The notes: a model not told the origin generated them from the sequence alone. A stretch of DNA of 25,582 nucleotides from CAZYTO01 sp964650405 (GCA_964650405.1 CAZYTO010000043.1:1-25582); one strand, 5' to 3'. Counted from the first letter of the stretch, positions 6,613 to 14,203 are shown. Numbers and translations: made by a program.

Positions 6613-6687
6613 TTGAACAGGAGGAAGCAAAGGAAGCAGAGGACCGGGGGCGCCGCCCCTCTGCTTCCTCTGCGTCATCCTGTTCAA
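6613..6687. repeat. Long inverted repeat, GAAGCAGAGG arms
   Basis: The 30-base arms 6613-6642 and 6658-6687 (TTGAACAGG...GCAGAGG versus CCTCTGC...CCTGTTCAA) are almost perfectly complementary around a 15-base GC-rich loop. Like 2071 and 13251 it has purine-rich and pyrimidine-rich arms but a different sequence. Confidence 0.8.
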
Positions 6688-6803
6688 TTCTGGTCGTTCC
6701 CTGCCTGGACACTAATCTCCGAGAAATTGTTCTAAGGCCGAAAACCAAGGCCGTAAGTCAGAGCCCACGTTGACATCCCAAACCGAACGTGCAGAGTTCC
6801 CGC

Positions 6804-7574
6804 ATGGCGACCTTCCTCAGGAACGCACTGGCCGCGATCGCCATCGCCGCGATTGCGTCTGCCGCTCTTGTCGTTCTCGGCGTCTGGCTGATCGTCCACG
6901 ACGACGTTGCTCGACTGCGCGCGATCGAGCGTGCCAACCCCACCCCACCGCCACTCCTGCTCGTCGCTTCGATCGTCGCGATCGAAGTCGGACCTTGCCC
7001 GGCGGCCGATGAGTCTTCCGTGCGCTCAGGTCACTACGAATCTCTACGGAAATGCCGAGGAAGCACGCTCGCCTACACGCTCGTCAAGTCCGCCGCCTCC
7101 CCTCCACAACGCATCCTTTACCGGCAGCTCAAGGTGATGGTCAAAGCTCAGGTCGTGGCCCGGTGGTTCACCCCGGAGGAGCTGTGGCGCATCTACGCCC
7201 ATGAGATCTACCTCGGTACGATCGACGGCCGGCAGATACACGGCCTCGAACCCGCCAGCCGCGTGTACTTCGGAAAAGGCGCACACGCCCTGACACTGCC
7301 CGAGGCGGCCACGATCACCGGGATGATCCACAGCCCGAATGCAGGGTCCCCGTTCCGTCATCCGGAGCGCGCGCTGATACGGCGCAACCTCGTATTGCGG
7401 CTGATGCTGGACCGCGGCTACATCGGCCAGGAGAACTACGAACACGCGGTTTCGGCGCCGCTCGGCACGACGACCGACCGGCGGCTGGCCTTCAGCCGTC
7501 GCGCGGAGACGGTGCGGGTCCACCTCGAAACAGCACCTGGGGTACAGCAACCACTCATTTCTGCGAAGCTATAG
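6804..7574 (+). CDS. Degenerate GT51 (peptidoglycan transglycosylase-like) membrane protein
   Basis: A 256-aa protein with an N-terminal membrane anchor (about 8-31) and a C-terminal region resembling GT51 glycosyltransferases. RGSTLAYTLVKSA (85-97) stands where RGGSTITQQLVKN is usual. ELWRIYAHEIYLG (126-138), EPASRVYFGKGAHALTLPEA (149-168) and the Arg-rich end RRNLVLRLMLDRGYI follow family order. The EDxxFxxHxG motif with the catalytic Glu is not recognisable (IEVGPCPAADE instead), and the second Glu in the RKxxE helix is absent (RQLKVMVKA). It is therefore probably a pseudoenzyme. ATG 6804 is preferred over GTG 6789; neither has a strong ribosome-binding site. A TTGACA hexamer at 6770-6775 could be a -35 element. 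It precedes the next gene by 13 bases, so they are likely co-transcribed. Confidence 0.7.
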   Translation: MATFLRNALAAIAIAAIASAALVVLGVWLIVHDDVARLRAIERANPTPPPLLLVASIVAIEVGPCPAADESSVRSGHYESLRKCRGSTLAYTLVKSAASPPQRILYRQLKVMVKAQVVARWFTPEELWRIYAHEIYLGTIDGRQIHGLEPASRVYFGKGAHALTLPEAATITGMIHSPNAGSPFRHPERALIRRNLVLRLMLDRGYIGQENYEHAVSAPLGTTTDRRLAFSRRAETVRVHLETAPGVQQPLISAKL

Positions 7575-7587
7575 ATTGGGAGGCATC

Positions 7588-8097
7588 ATGGTGCAGCCAA
7601 TCTCGTCCGCGACGTGGCAAGAGGGCCCTCCGGCGTCGCCCCCGGAGTTCCTGGCAAGAATCGCCAAAACTCCGGCTCAACTCGATGCCGAACTGATTCT
7701 CGGCTTCCGCCACACGGTCGACCGTGGACCCGCATACACGCACTACGCCCTCTGCATGACGACGACCGGCCGCAAGTTCGTGCTTTTCCAGCAGGCGGTC
7801 AGTCCCACGCCCAACTGCGGTCACACGGTCATCATGGTCAAGAGCGCCGACTGCAAAGGCACCCCACTCGGTGACGTGCTCGACGACATCCTGACCGAGT
7901 TGCACCTCCGGACGACCGATCTCGCCTCAGTTGACCCGAAAGTCACCTTCACCCGTCACGCCCTCTGGCGCCAGGACGACAACGGGAACCGCTACCAGGT
8001 CGGCACCTACCCGTCCCGCGCCGATGCCACCTTCGCCCAACGCGAGCTCGAATCGCACCAGCGCCGGCAGTTGTATTGGCTGGTGCGGGAGGCGTGA
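7588..8097 (+). CDS. Unknown 169-aa protein paired with the GT51-like protein
   Basis: I do not recognise this protein. The start at ATG 7588 is fixed by GGGAGG four bases upstream. It is soluble-looking with no signal peptide. Distinct parts are FRHTVDRGPAYTHYALCMTT (about 44-63), a hydrophobic strand GHTVIMVKSAD (78-88) and a C-terminal stretch NRYQVGTYPSRADATFAQRE (136-155). The last is weakly reminiscent of SPOR or short alpha/beta binding modules, which is only an impression. Its close spacing to the GT51-like gene suggests they act together. It ends 44 bases before the protease-like gene and could also belong to that transcript. Confidence 0.65.
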   Translation: MVQPISSATWQEGPPASPPEFLARIAKTPAQLDAELILGFRHTVDRGPAYTHYALCMTTTGRKFVLFQQAVSPTPNCGHTVIMVKSADCKGTPLGDVLDDILTELHLRTTDLASVDPKVTFTRHALWRQDDNGNRYQVGTYPSRADATFAQRELESHQRRQLYWLVREA

Positions 8098-8141
8098 GGC
8101 AACTGGGAAGCGCACCTTACGTTTTCCTGTTTACCACCTAA

Positions 8142-8969
8142 ATGCCAAAACCAAGTCTTGAAGGCGTCCCCTGGCATTCGACCGGACGGTCAACGCCACC
8201 ATATCGAGTTACGCAAAGTCTGTTGCCATGCGGAGTCTTGCCATTTCAACCGCTCGAGCCCTCTCAAGAACCCATGGCTGTCATTGCAAACGGTGCCGAT
8301 GCTGGAAAGTACATGTTGCAAATCATGGGAACCGCAGTACAGGTAGAAAAGGGCAAGTTACTTACCAGCGCTGAAACCGTCGCTGCTGTTCGCCCCCGCC
8401 AGGCTCAAGCCATGGTACTCGCAACCCTGCGTCGTGGCGCTGTCGTCCAATTCATTCCGTATCCTGTCCAACGTGTCGTGCCCTATATCGATTTGCGCAC
8501 TTCAAAATCGGCTCCGAACGTTGATATCGCATTGCTCGTGGTCGCCGCCCAATCCACGCCTCAGCTCCCGTACGAGGTTCCATCCATTCACTGGGCTGAT
8601 TCCTCAAGAGCTGGCGTGGGAGACCCGGTCATGGTCGCAGGGTTCCCGCTGGGTAGCGACCTTTTTCTCGAGTACAAATCCAACCGAGGCTTTGTGCAGC
8701 CAACCGTTTACAGCGGGATCATCGGCGCGATCGTCCCGGCCATCGAGCCCGACGAGACACGGCTGTTCAGAATCACGGTGCCGGGAATCGCCGGGTTGAG
8801 CGGAGGTGTCGTGTTCAACCCGAAGAACGGTGAAGTACTGGGAATCATCACTACGTCGATGCTTTCCGCCGCGCTACCTCAGCCGGTCGTCTACGCCGTC
8901 CCCTCTGAAGTTCTCGCCCCGTTTGTCAAGGCTATTTCCTTCGATACCGTAGGAAACGACAGTGCCTGA
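8142..8969 (+). CDS. Trypsin-like serine protease homologue with Glu in place of the catalytic His
   Basis: A 275-aa protein with the order of a chymotrypsin/HtrA-type fold. GKLLTSAETVAAV (71-83) stands where LLTAAHVV is usual, then APNVDIALLVV (124-134) with the likely Asp128. GDPVMVAGFPLGSD (160-173) follows, then GIAGLSGGVVFN (215-226) with the nucleophile Ser220 and oxyanion loop intact. The His position is Glu78, so normal proteolysis is doubtful; it may be a binding or sensing domain. There is no signal peptide. Met45 (8274) is an alternative start; the first 44 residues resemble no family and no ribosome-binding site marks either start. Its stop overlaps the next gene by 8 bases (GTGCCTGA), so the two are translationally coupled. 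Trypsin-like domains occur in several bacterial defence systems, which fits the SIR2 neighbour. Confidence 0.78.
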   Translation: MPKPSLEGVPWHSTGRSTPPYRVTQSLLPCGVLPFQPLEPSQEPMAVIANGADAGKYMLQIMGTAVQVEKGKLLTSAETVAAVRPRQAQAMVLATLRRGAVVQFIPYPVQRVVPYIDLRTSKSAPNVDIALLVVAAQSTPQLPYEVPSIHWADSSRAGVGDPVMVAGFPLGSDLFLEYKSNRGFVQPTVYSGIIGAIVPAIEPDETRLFRITVPGIAGLSGGVVFNPKNGEVLGIITTSMLSAALPQPVVYAVPSEVLAPFVKAISFDTVGNDSA

Positions 8970-10020
8970 GCCCACACCGCGACCCACGCTTGAGCAAAAG
9001 CTCTACGCCTTCGTGTCGAGACTCTCTGACGGAGAGCGAATCGATGACCTGCGACTCTCCGAGACTCAGCGAAATGCGGAGAGAGCTGACCTCTTTCTCG
9101 CCAATCGCTCGATCGTTGGCGAGGTCAAAACCGTCTCGAAAGACACGAGTGAAAAAGTAGAGACTATCCTCAAACCCTACATGGAGACAGAAGCCTGGCC
9201 AATGTTCTACATGACATGGCCATGGGACGAAATAGTCTCGCGCTTGCCAGATGCCGACGCGCTCAAGCGGCGGATCTACGACGCAGTCACTTCAGCCGTA
9301 CCAGAGCTCGTTCGAAAAGCCAATCGACAGATAAGGACAACCAAAGAAACATTTAGACTATCAACGGCTCATGGTCTACTGATAGTTCTGAACGATCTCG
9401 TCGGAATTCTTGATCCAGGCGTTCTTGCATATAGCATCAGGGCTGCACTATCTAAACGTCACCCGGATCGCAGCTTGCAGTTTCCAGAAGTGAATTGCGT
9501 CTGGATTCTAAGCGAGACTCACATCGTACGGATTGGTGCCACCCGCGGCAGCCCAGCTGTTCTAATGCGTCATCCTGTCATCGAAGACCTGACTGCGCTG
9601 GAGTACGTTAAGGGTCTACAGCCGCAGTGGGCAGCCTTCAATGGCTTGCCGCTGGTGTCGATCCCGCAGGAGCATTTCAATGAGCTACAATTCGAAACCG
9701 GCGTTCTTGTGCCGGAACCAGAGGCTCCAATAACACTTTCGGAGCATTGGCGGCGCGCGTACCGTGCTCGGCCGTACCTGCGTTCGCTTAGCGAAGATGA
9801 ACTGCTCAGATACGGCGCGAAGCTGGCTACGGAGTCCGGCAACCTGTTTCTGATAGGTTCTCCGTCCCGACACAACGAACGTGTCAGAAGTGCGGCGCGT
9901 TTCGGCGATTTTATCGAAGAGCTGAACTTTCGGAAGATCGATCTACGCCGCATGAAGCCATACAACGAGGCGACTCGCATCTTCCTCCCTGCGCGAATCG
10001 CTGGCGACTTAAAGACGTAG
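8962..10020 (+). CDS. PD-(D/E)xK nuclease-like protein of unknown family
   Basis: A 352-aa protein starting at GTG 8962 inside the end of the protease-like gene. An N-terminal segment RADLFLANRSIVGEVKTVSK (41-60) has Asp43 followed by Glu54-x-Lys56 on adjacent strands, the PD-(D/E)xK nuclease pattern. Glu40 or an upstream residue may complete the site. The middle (about 95-200) is alpha/beta with FRLSTAHGLLIVLNDLVGIL and a WILSETHIVRIG strand. The C-terminal third is acidic/basic, helical and unrecognised. Codon use is less GC-biased than in genes such as the M36 peptidase, which suggests transfer. The family cannot be named; the nuclease call rests on the motif alone. Overlap with the protease-like gene and the SIR2 gene 90 bases on suggests a single functional cassette. 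Confidence 0.65.
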   Translation: MPEPTPRPTLEQKLYAFVSRLSDGERIDDLRLSETQRNAERADLFLANRSIVGEVKTVSKDTSEKVETILKPYMETEAWPMFYMTWPWDEIVSRLPDADALKRRIYDAVTSAVPELVRKANRQIRTTKETFRLSTAHGLLIVLNDLVGILDPGVLAYSIRAALSKRHPDRSLQFPEVNCVWILSETHIVRIGATRGSPAVLMRHPVIEDLTALEYVKGLQPQWAAFNGLPLVSIPQEHFNELQFETGVLVPEPEAPITLSEHWRRAYRARPYLRSLSEDELLRYGAKLATESGNLFLIGSPSRHNERVRSAARFGDFIEELNFRKIDLRRMKPYNEATRIFLPARIAGDLKT

Positions 10021-10095
10021 TCCGTCGCGGAATTTATCACCGACCATAGCAACGTTGCGTCGTTTAAGTCGCTGCACCATCGACACCCCTTACGG

Positions 10096-10101
10096 TACAA
10101 T
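10096..10101 (+). promoter_or_regulatory. Candidate -10 element (TACAAT) just before the SIR2 gene
   Basis: TACAAT ends nine bases before the ATG of the SIR2 gene, which has no ribosome-binding site. That is the arrangement of a leaderless transcript. No convincing -35 is seen. If real, the SIR2 gene can be expressed separately from the two genes before it. Confidence 0.25.
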
Positions 10102-10110
10102 CGCATCACG

Positions 10111-11190
10111 ATGGCCGGAAGTGTATTCATACTTGGCGCCGGTGCGTCCGCTGCGGCAGGCGTTCCGATGATGGACAAATTCCTGGATCGGGCCCGGGAC
10201 CTCGCTGAGTCGAAGCGCGCCAGGGACGCTCAGGCTTCGTTTGACCTGTTGTTCGGTGCGATCGATCTACTACCACAGGCTCACTCAAAGGCTACACTCG
10301 ACATAGACAACGTCGAGTCCGTCTTCTCTGCGCTTGAGATGGCCCGCATCATCGGAGTATTCGGCGACTATTCCACCAAACAAATCCAGGAGCTGGACGT
10401 TGCGATGCGCTTGGTTATCGCTAAGACGATCGAGTCGAGCATGATCCTCAAGACTTCCGGCGCGCGGCCTATGCCGCCGGAACCATATTACGATTTCGCT
10501 TATCTCATACAGCGGCTGCGATTCGAATATCCTAACCACCCGGCTACGATCATTACCTTCAATTATGACTTAGCTGCGGATTATGCGTTTCATTTTGCAG
10601 GAGTACCTGTTTCGTATGGCTTTGCAGAAGACGACCCCAAGGATGGTATTCCCCTGCTGAAACTACACGGCTCTTTGAATTGGGCGGATTGCGCGGACCA
10701 AGCGTGCGGCGATATTGTGCCTTGGCGGCTCGACAAGTATTTCCAGAATCATCACTGGCCAGATCTCGGCCCCGTGAGAACGGCGCAACTAACAGTAGCG
10801 TCTCATTTGCGTCAGTTCGCGCATCACAATTTTGTAGTCTCGCCCGTACCCGTCGTCGTTCCTCCTACATGGGGAAAGGCGAGCCAGCATCATCGTTTGG
10901 CGCGCGTGTGGAACCGAGCGGCGGTGGCTTTGCAAGACGCGGAGAACATTTTCGTCGTGGGCTACTCGCTGCCAGCATCCGACGCGTTCTTCAAGTATCT
11001 TTACGCTCTAGGTACCATTGGCAAGACCAGAATAAAGCGTTTCTGGGTGTTCAATCCTGACGAGAGCGTTGAGGGGCGCTATCGTGAGCTGCTGGGCCCT
11101 GGGGTAATTGGGCGCTTTGAGTTCTTCAAAGACCGCTTTGACGCGTCAATTAAGCGGCTTGAGCCGGTGCTTCTGCCCAAGACTAGTTAA
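10111..11190 (+). CDS. SIR2-family NAD-dependent protein (SIR2_2-like, defence-type)
   Basis: A 359-aa SIR2-fold protein. The nucleotide-binding loop is FILGAGASAAAGVP (6-19). The NAD-ribose/catalytic Asn lies in IITFNYDLAAD (147-157, Asn151) and the catalytic His in LLKLHGSLNW (182-191, His186). A second Rossmann segment is FVVGYSLPASDAFF (281-294). Only one Cys pair (C194, C199) is visible where deacetylase sirtuins have a four-Cys zinc site. This agrees with the stand-alone SIR2 proteins that act as NAD hydrolases in phage defence, though activity here is inferred. There is no signal peptide or TM segment. It lies 90 bases after the nuclease-like gene in the same direction, with a possible own promoter. 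Codons are similarly atypical. Confidence 0.88.
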   Translation: MAGSVFILGAGASAAAGVPMMDKFLDRARDLAESKRARDAQASFDLLFGAIDLLPQAHSKATLDIDNVESVFSALEMARIIGVFGDYSTKQIQELDVAMRLVIAKTIESSMILKTSGARPMPPEPYYDFAYLIQRLRFEYPNHPATIITFNYDLAADYAFHFAGVPVSYGFAEDDPKDGIPLLKLHGSLNWADCADQACGDIVPWRLDKYFQNHHWPDLGPVRTAQLTVASHLRQFAHHNFVVSPVPVVVPPTWGKASQHHRLARVWNRAAVALQDAENIFVVGYSLPASDAFFKYLYALGTIGKTRIKRFWVFNPDESVEGRYRELLGPGVIGRFEFFKDRFDASIKRLEPVLLPKTS

Positions 11191-11209
11191 GTCGCCACTT
11201 CACGTGTCG

Positions 11210-11470
11210 TTACTTCGGCAGTAACCCCGCCAAATCCTCCACCTTGTCGAACACCGACGTCAGCGCGGTGACTCGGCAGCCGAGGGAGACGGCGAGGCGG
11301 AGGATGGTTGTGAGGCTCGGGACGCTGATACCGTTCTCCAGATTGCTGATGTAGGGCTTCGTCGAGCCGACCGCCTCCGCGAGGGCATCCTGGCTCATGC
11401 CGGCCTTTAGGCGCAGCTCGCGCAAGCGGCGTCCGAAGACCTCTCCTTCCGGTTGACGCACACCCCTCAT
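11210..11470 (-). CDS. XRE-family helix-turn-helix regulator
   Basis: An 86-aa protein consisting mainly of an HTH_3/XRE domain (about 12-66): FGRRLRELRLKAGMSQDALA, then GSTKPYISNLENGISVPSL and TILRLAVSLGCRVTAL. It would bind operator DNA as a dimer. The start is ATG 11470, with GTG 11461 as an alternative; neither has a good ribosome-binding site. It is convergent with the SIR2 gene (19 bases between stops) and divergent from the HTH/RHH-like gene, with 72 bases between the two start codons. Control of one or both neighbours is plausible but not shown. Confidence 0.85.
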   Translation of the reverse strand: MRGVRQPEGEVFGRRLRELRLKAGMSQDALAEAVGSTKPYISNLENGISVPSLTTILRLAVSLGCRVTALTSVFDKVEDLAGLLPK

Positions 11471-11506
11471 GAACGCAGGTTTCCCTTGCTTACCGGTGCA
11501 GACGAA

Positions 11507-11524
11507 GTTATGTTATGTCGTAAC
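11507..11524. promoter_or_regulatory. Candidate operator in the XRE/HTH divergent region
   Basis: GTTATGTTATGTCGTAAC has GTTA/TAAC dyad ends with A/T-rich centre in an otherwise GC-rich spacer between divergent regulator genes. It is a plausible binding site for the XRE protein. A single copy gives weak support. Confidence 0.3.
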
Positions 11525-11542
11525 GAGACGAGGTACGACACC

Positions 11543-12052
11543 ATGCCCGCAACCCAGCCGGAAACCCTGCCCGAAGCGTACGCCGTACACCGCATCCGCA
11601 CCATTTTCCTCCAGCCGGAGGCGCGCGTCAGCATTGACGAGGCGGCGGGGCTTCTCGGGTGGACGGCGCGGGAGATGGAGACGGCCATCCTTCGCGGCGA
11701 GGTCGAGGTCGAGCGTACCTGCCGCGAGGTGTGGATCGAGCCGGCGGAGCTGCAGGCGAAGGCGCTCGAGCTCTGGCCGCTGGAAACGATCGAAGCCGCC
11801 CTCGGCGACGACCGCGGGCAAGCTCTCCCCGGCTCCCTCCGCCTCACCGGCCTGCACGTCCGCCTGCCGCGCGGTCACGTGGAGCTGCTGGAGCACCTGG
11901 CCGCGCGCCGCCGCACAACCGTCAGCGACGTCCTGACCCGCGAGCTCGACGCCATTGCCAGCGGGTACGCGGAGGTGGTGTCAGGGGAGCTCGGCGGCTG
12001 CGACACAGCGATGCACTGGCCGGAGGGGGCGGGGACGGAGGGGGCTCATTGA
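11543..12052 (+). CDS. Putative DNA-binding protein with HTH (MerR/excisionase-like) and RHH-like parts
   Basis: A 169-aa protein starting at ATG 11543 with GAGG upstream. Residues about 28-70 (RVSIDEAAGLLGWTAREMET, then a VERTCREVWIEPAEL wing) look like a MerR/HTH_17 DNA-binding domain. Residues about 103-140 (LHVRLPRGHVELLEHLAARR then TVSDVLTRELDAIAS) resemble a ribbon-helix-helix module. A linker with LWPLETIEAALGDD joins them. A diverged, broken copy lies at 12940-13245 and a remnant of the 3' end at 14245-14280, so this family has been duplicated locally. It is divergent from the XRE gene, suggesting cross-regulation. No partner toxin is evident. Confidence 0.72.
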   Translation: MPATQPETLPEAYAVHRIRTIFLQPEARVSIDEAAGLLGWTAREMETAILRGEVEVERTCREVWIEPAELQAKALELWPLETIEAALGDDRGQALPGSLRLTGLHVRLPRGHVELLEHLAARRRTTVSDVLTRELDAIASGYAEVVSGELGGCDTAMHWPEGAGTEGAH

Positions 12053-12114
12053 GTGGTTAGAGGGCGAAGTGGTTCGTGGTTAGGAGACAACCTCGGATTC
12101 GCGTTGGGCCACTG

Positions 12115-12567
12115 CTAATAGGCCAAGGTGAAGAAGCCCAAGGCGCCGTTGTAGTTCAAGAGGCAATCCTCCAGAGTGTCCCGCCCGATCAGGCCCTGGA
12201 TACCCTGATGATGCAGGGAACTCGGTTGCGCGGCGAGCACCAGCAGATTCTGCCGCGTGAAGGGCGCCGCGCTGCTGGACGAGGGAATGACCAGGCCGAT
12301 ATCGTACTGATCGCTGCTATGAGGCGTTCCCCCAGTTGTCGGAGTGAACGTCGGAACCTGTCCGATGGGTGACAGCTGAAGACTCTGAAATACTGAAGGC
12401 TCCAGACAGGTGCTGCTCGCACCGGTATCCACCAGCGCCCGAATCAGGATGACCGGCGGCACCGGCTGACCTGCCTGCGTCAAGGCCTGATGGCGCGCCG
12501 CGCTCACACCCACGACGATGTCGACGACCGGGCCACCGGCGGTGAGCTGAAGTGTGAAGTGCGGCAT
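12115..12567 (-). CDS. Retropepsin-like aspartyl protease family protein
   Basis: A 150-aa protein with one aspartyl protease motif, ALVDTGASSTCL (44-55, Asp47-Thr-Gly), and a later GLIGRDTLEDC (125-135) that fits the C-terminal psi-loop region of retropepsin-fold proteins. It would act as a homodimer, each subunit giving one Asp. No signal peptide or membrane segment is seen, so it is probably cytoplasmic. Its ATG overlaps the stop of the preceding 79-aa gene by one base (TGATG), so the two are coupled. The substrate is unknown. Confidence 0.8.
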   Translation of the reverse strand: MPHFTLQLTAGGPVVDIVVGVSAARHQALTQAGQPVPPVILIRALVDTGASSTCLEPSVFQSLQLSPIGQVPTFTPTTGGTPHSSDQYDIGLVIPSSSSAAPFTRQNLLVLAAQPSSLHHQGIQGLIGRDTLEDCLLNYNGALGFFTLAY

Positions 12568-12806
12568 CAGGCGGCGGTGTGCGGGTCGACAAACCGAGAG
12601 ATGAATTGGACCAGCTCTACCGCCCTGATCTGCTTCACCAGGAACTGCTGGAGTTTGTATCGTTCATACCCAGCCTTGATGGCGTCTTCCGCGCTGGTGT
12701 AGGTACCCGCGACTTCCTCGCCCTGGATGACGACGAACTTACCCTCGTCCGCCTTAAGTTCAGGCAGCTTCAGATGGTAGGTTTCAAGCTCTTTCTCAAG
12801 CGACAT
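12567..12806 (-). CDS. Small protein coupled to the aspartyl protease
   Basis: A 79-aa protein with GGGAGG just upstream of ATG 12806. It begins with a Leu/Glu-rich segment (KELETYHLKLPELKADEGKF), then FVVIQGEEVAGTYTSAEDAI (24-43) and a helical end. The pattern recalls small proteins of the DUF5678 kind, in which a strand with a bound-value motif is followed by a short helix; the name is an impression only. It sits directly before the aspartyl protease with a one-base overlap and is probably its partner, perhaps substrate or regulator. Confidence 0.72.
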   Translation of the reverse strand: MSLEKELETYHLKLPELKADEGKFVVIQGEEVAGTYTSAEDAIKAGYERYKLQQFLVKQIRAVELVQFISRFVDPHTAA

Positions 12807-12939
12807 CGTCGCGCCTCCCTTGGGCGGCGAAGAGAATCTATAGCCGTACGTTCAGAGCCGCAAGTAATAACTACGCCACCACGGTTCGCATTCTGACTGA
12901 GCAGCAAAAACGGGATCGTGGGATCGCACCTGCGGCCGC

Positions 12940-13245
12940 ACGTCAGGATCGCCGAGGGGACGGCGCTCCTCGGGTGGACGGGCGGAGATGTCGGAGGCTG
13001 TCCGGAGCGGGGAGATCGAGGTCGAGCGGACCTGTCTCCCGCAGGGCGCAGGCCCTGCGGAGTCTCCTGACACCACCTGGATCCGGCGCGAGGAGCTGAT
13101 GACCAAGACGCTCGAGGCGTGGCCGCTGGAGACGATTGAACCCGCCCTCGGCGACGACTGCGGGAAGGCCCTCCCCGGCTCCCTCCGCCTCACCGGCCTG
13201 CACCTCCGCGTGCCGCGCTGTCACGTGGCCCTGCTGGAACACTGA
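12940..13245 (+). pseudogene. Broken second copy of the HTH/RHH-like gene
   Basis: The DNA is clearly homologous to 11628-11898: it encodes LLGWT, then after a two-base deletion GEIEVERTC, WPLETIEPALGDD and a nearly identical LPGSLRLTGLHLRVPRCHV. An insertion of about 30 bases (near 13040-13070) sits inside the wing, and TGA at 13243 cuts the frame before the RHH end. A hairpin repeat starts six bases later. There is no intact start or domain, so it is non-functional as annotated. Confidence 0.75.
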
Positions 13246-13250
13246 GAAGG

Positions 13251-13340
13251 ACGGATCACGCGGAGACGCGGAGATCGCGGAGAATGGGCTCCTTTCTCCG
13301 CGTCCTCCGCGTCCTCCGCGCCTCCGCGCCTCCGCGTGAT
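13251..13340. repeat. Inverted repeat, CACGCGGAGACGCGGAGA type
   Basis: The left arm ATCACGCGGAGACGCGGAGA pairs with the right arm of repeated TCCGCGCC units ending CCTCCGCGTGAT. It is the sister of 2071-2139 with longer arms. It abuts the truncated end of the HTH pseudogene. Confidence 0.8.
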
Positions 13341-13606
13341 GCTTCGCTGCTCATGACACCCGCATCAACACTGGGAGTTTCTTGGAAGCGCGCTCGAAAT
13401 GCTACATACGTTCGGCTGACCCGCTTTGGGAAGTTGGCCCTCGCTCCCACTACGCCCGCCACCCTTCGCTCACGGTGACACAATTCACGAATTGCGCGCT
13501 TCGTAACCGCCGCGGAGTGCGAACTGCCGGCCTCCACATGAGGGCCGCGGAGCGCCAGAGACCGGAACCTTCGCAAGACGGCAACGTCCCAGGCAGCGGA
13601 GGTACC
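13341..13606. other. Leader region of the outer-membrane protein gene
   Basis: No convincing gene is seen here. A palindrome CAATTCACGAATTG (13481-13494) is a candidate operator or promoter element for the gene that follows. The rest is unremarkable. Confidence 0.35.
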
Positions 13607-14203
13607 ATGCGCCGCGTACTCTTTTTTCTCTGCATCGTTCTGCTCACTTCGACAGCGTTCGCGCAGTCTGCGGACACGCTTCGGTTCAGCGGTTTCTACG
13701 TCAATCCCGGCGATACGCACGGCACATTTTCGGCGCCCTACAGCGACACTGCGTACGGCGGCGGCGTTGAATACTTCGCCACAAAGAGCCTTGCCGCCCA
13801 GCTCGTGGTGTCATCCGAGCTCACGACGGTCACTCGCTTCGTCACGACGTTTGGACCTGGGGGGGTCCCCGTGACGTTGCCTTCCACCTCGTTCGTGCGC
13901 GTGCATCCGCTCGATGCGCTCATTCGCTATCACTTCGATACAGGCTCGCACTGGAAGCCGCACGTCGGAGCGGGGGCGCGCTACCTCGACGTCGGCGGTT
14001 GGCGCAACTGGCGAGCGGAGGTCAACGCCGGTGTTACGTTCGCGCTCACGCGCCACCTGGGGATCGACGCGGACGTCAGGCAGTTCTTCAACAACGCCGC
14101 GTCACAGAGAGTTGTCGCGGCCCCGGGTTTGACGCCCGTAACGGCCGGCGCGGACGAAGGGAAGAACCACCGCTACTCGCTCGGATGCAGTTGGACGTTC
14201 TGA
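13607..14203 (+). CDS. Outer-membrane beta-barrel protein (OmpW/OMP_b-brl-like)
   Basis: A 198-aa protein starting at ATG 13607 with GGAGG five bases upstream. A signal peptide (MRRVLFFLCIVLLTSTAFA, cleavage near residue 19) is followed by about eight amphipathic strands. Examples are LRFSGFYVNP, YGGGVEYFAT, FVRVHPLDALIRYHF, WKPHVGAGARYLDVGG, RAEVNAGVTFALT and HLGIDADVRQFF. The end is Trp-Thr-Phe, the terminal aromatic expected for outer-membrane assembly. The HPLDALIRYHF segment and overall length match OmpW-type barrels. Its function is probably as a small porin-like or structural barrel; no substrate can be inferred. It lies between two pieces of a broken HTH gene, suggesting insertion of this segment. 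Confidence 0.85.
   Translation: MRRVLFFLCIVLLTSTAFAQSADTLRFSGFYVNPGDTHGTFSAPYSDTAYGGGVEYFATKSLAAQLVVSSELTTVTRFVTTFGPGGVPVTLPSTSFVRVHPLDALIRYHFDTGSHWKPHVGAGARYLDVGGWRNWRAEVNAGVTFALTRHLGIDADVRQFFNNAASQRVVAAPGLTPVTAGADEGKNHRYSLGCSWTF

Noticed and set aside
10069..11194. TTAAGTCGC present on both sides of the SIR2 gene as possible insertion-site repeats
   Set aside because: Only nine bases, with no mobile-element ends or integrase; chance is a sufficient explanation.
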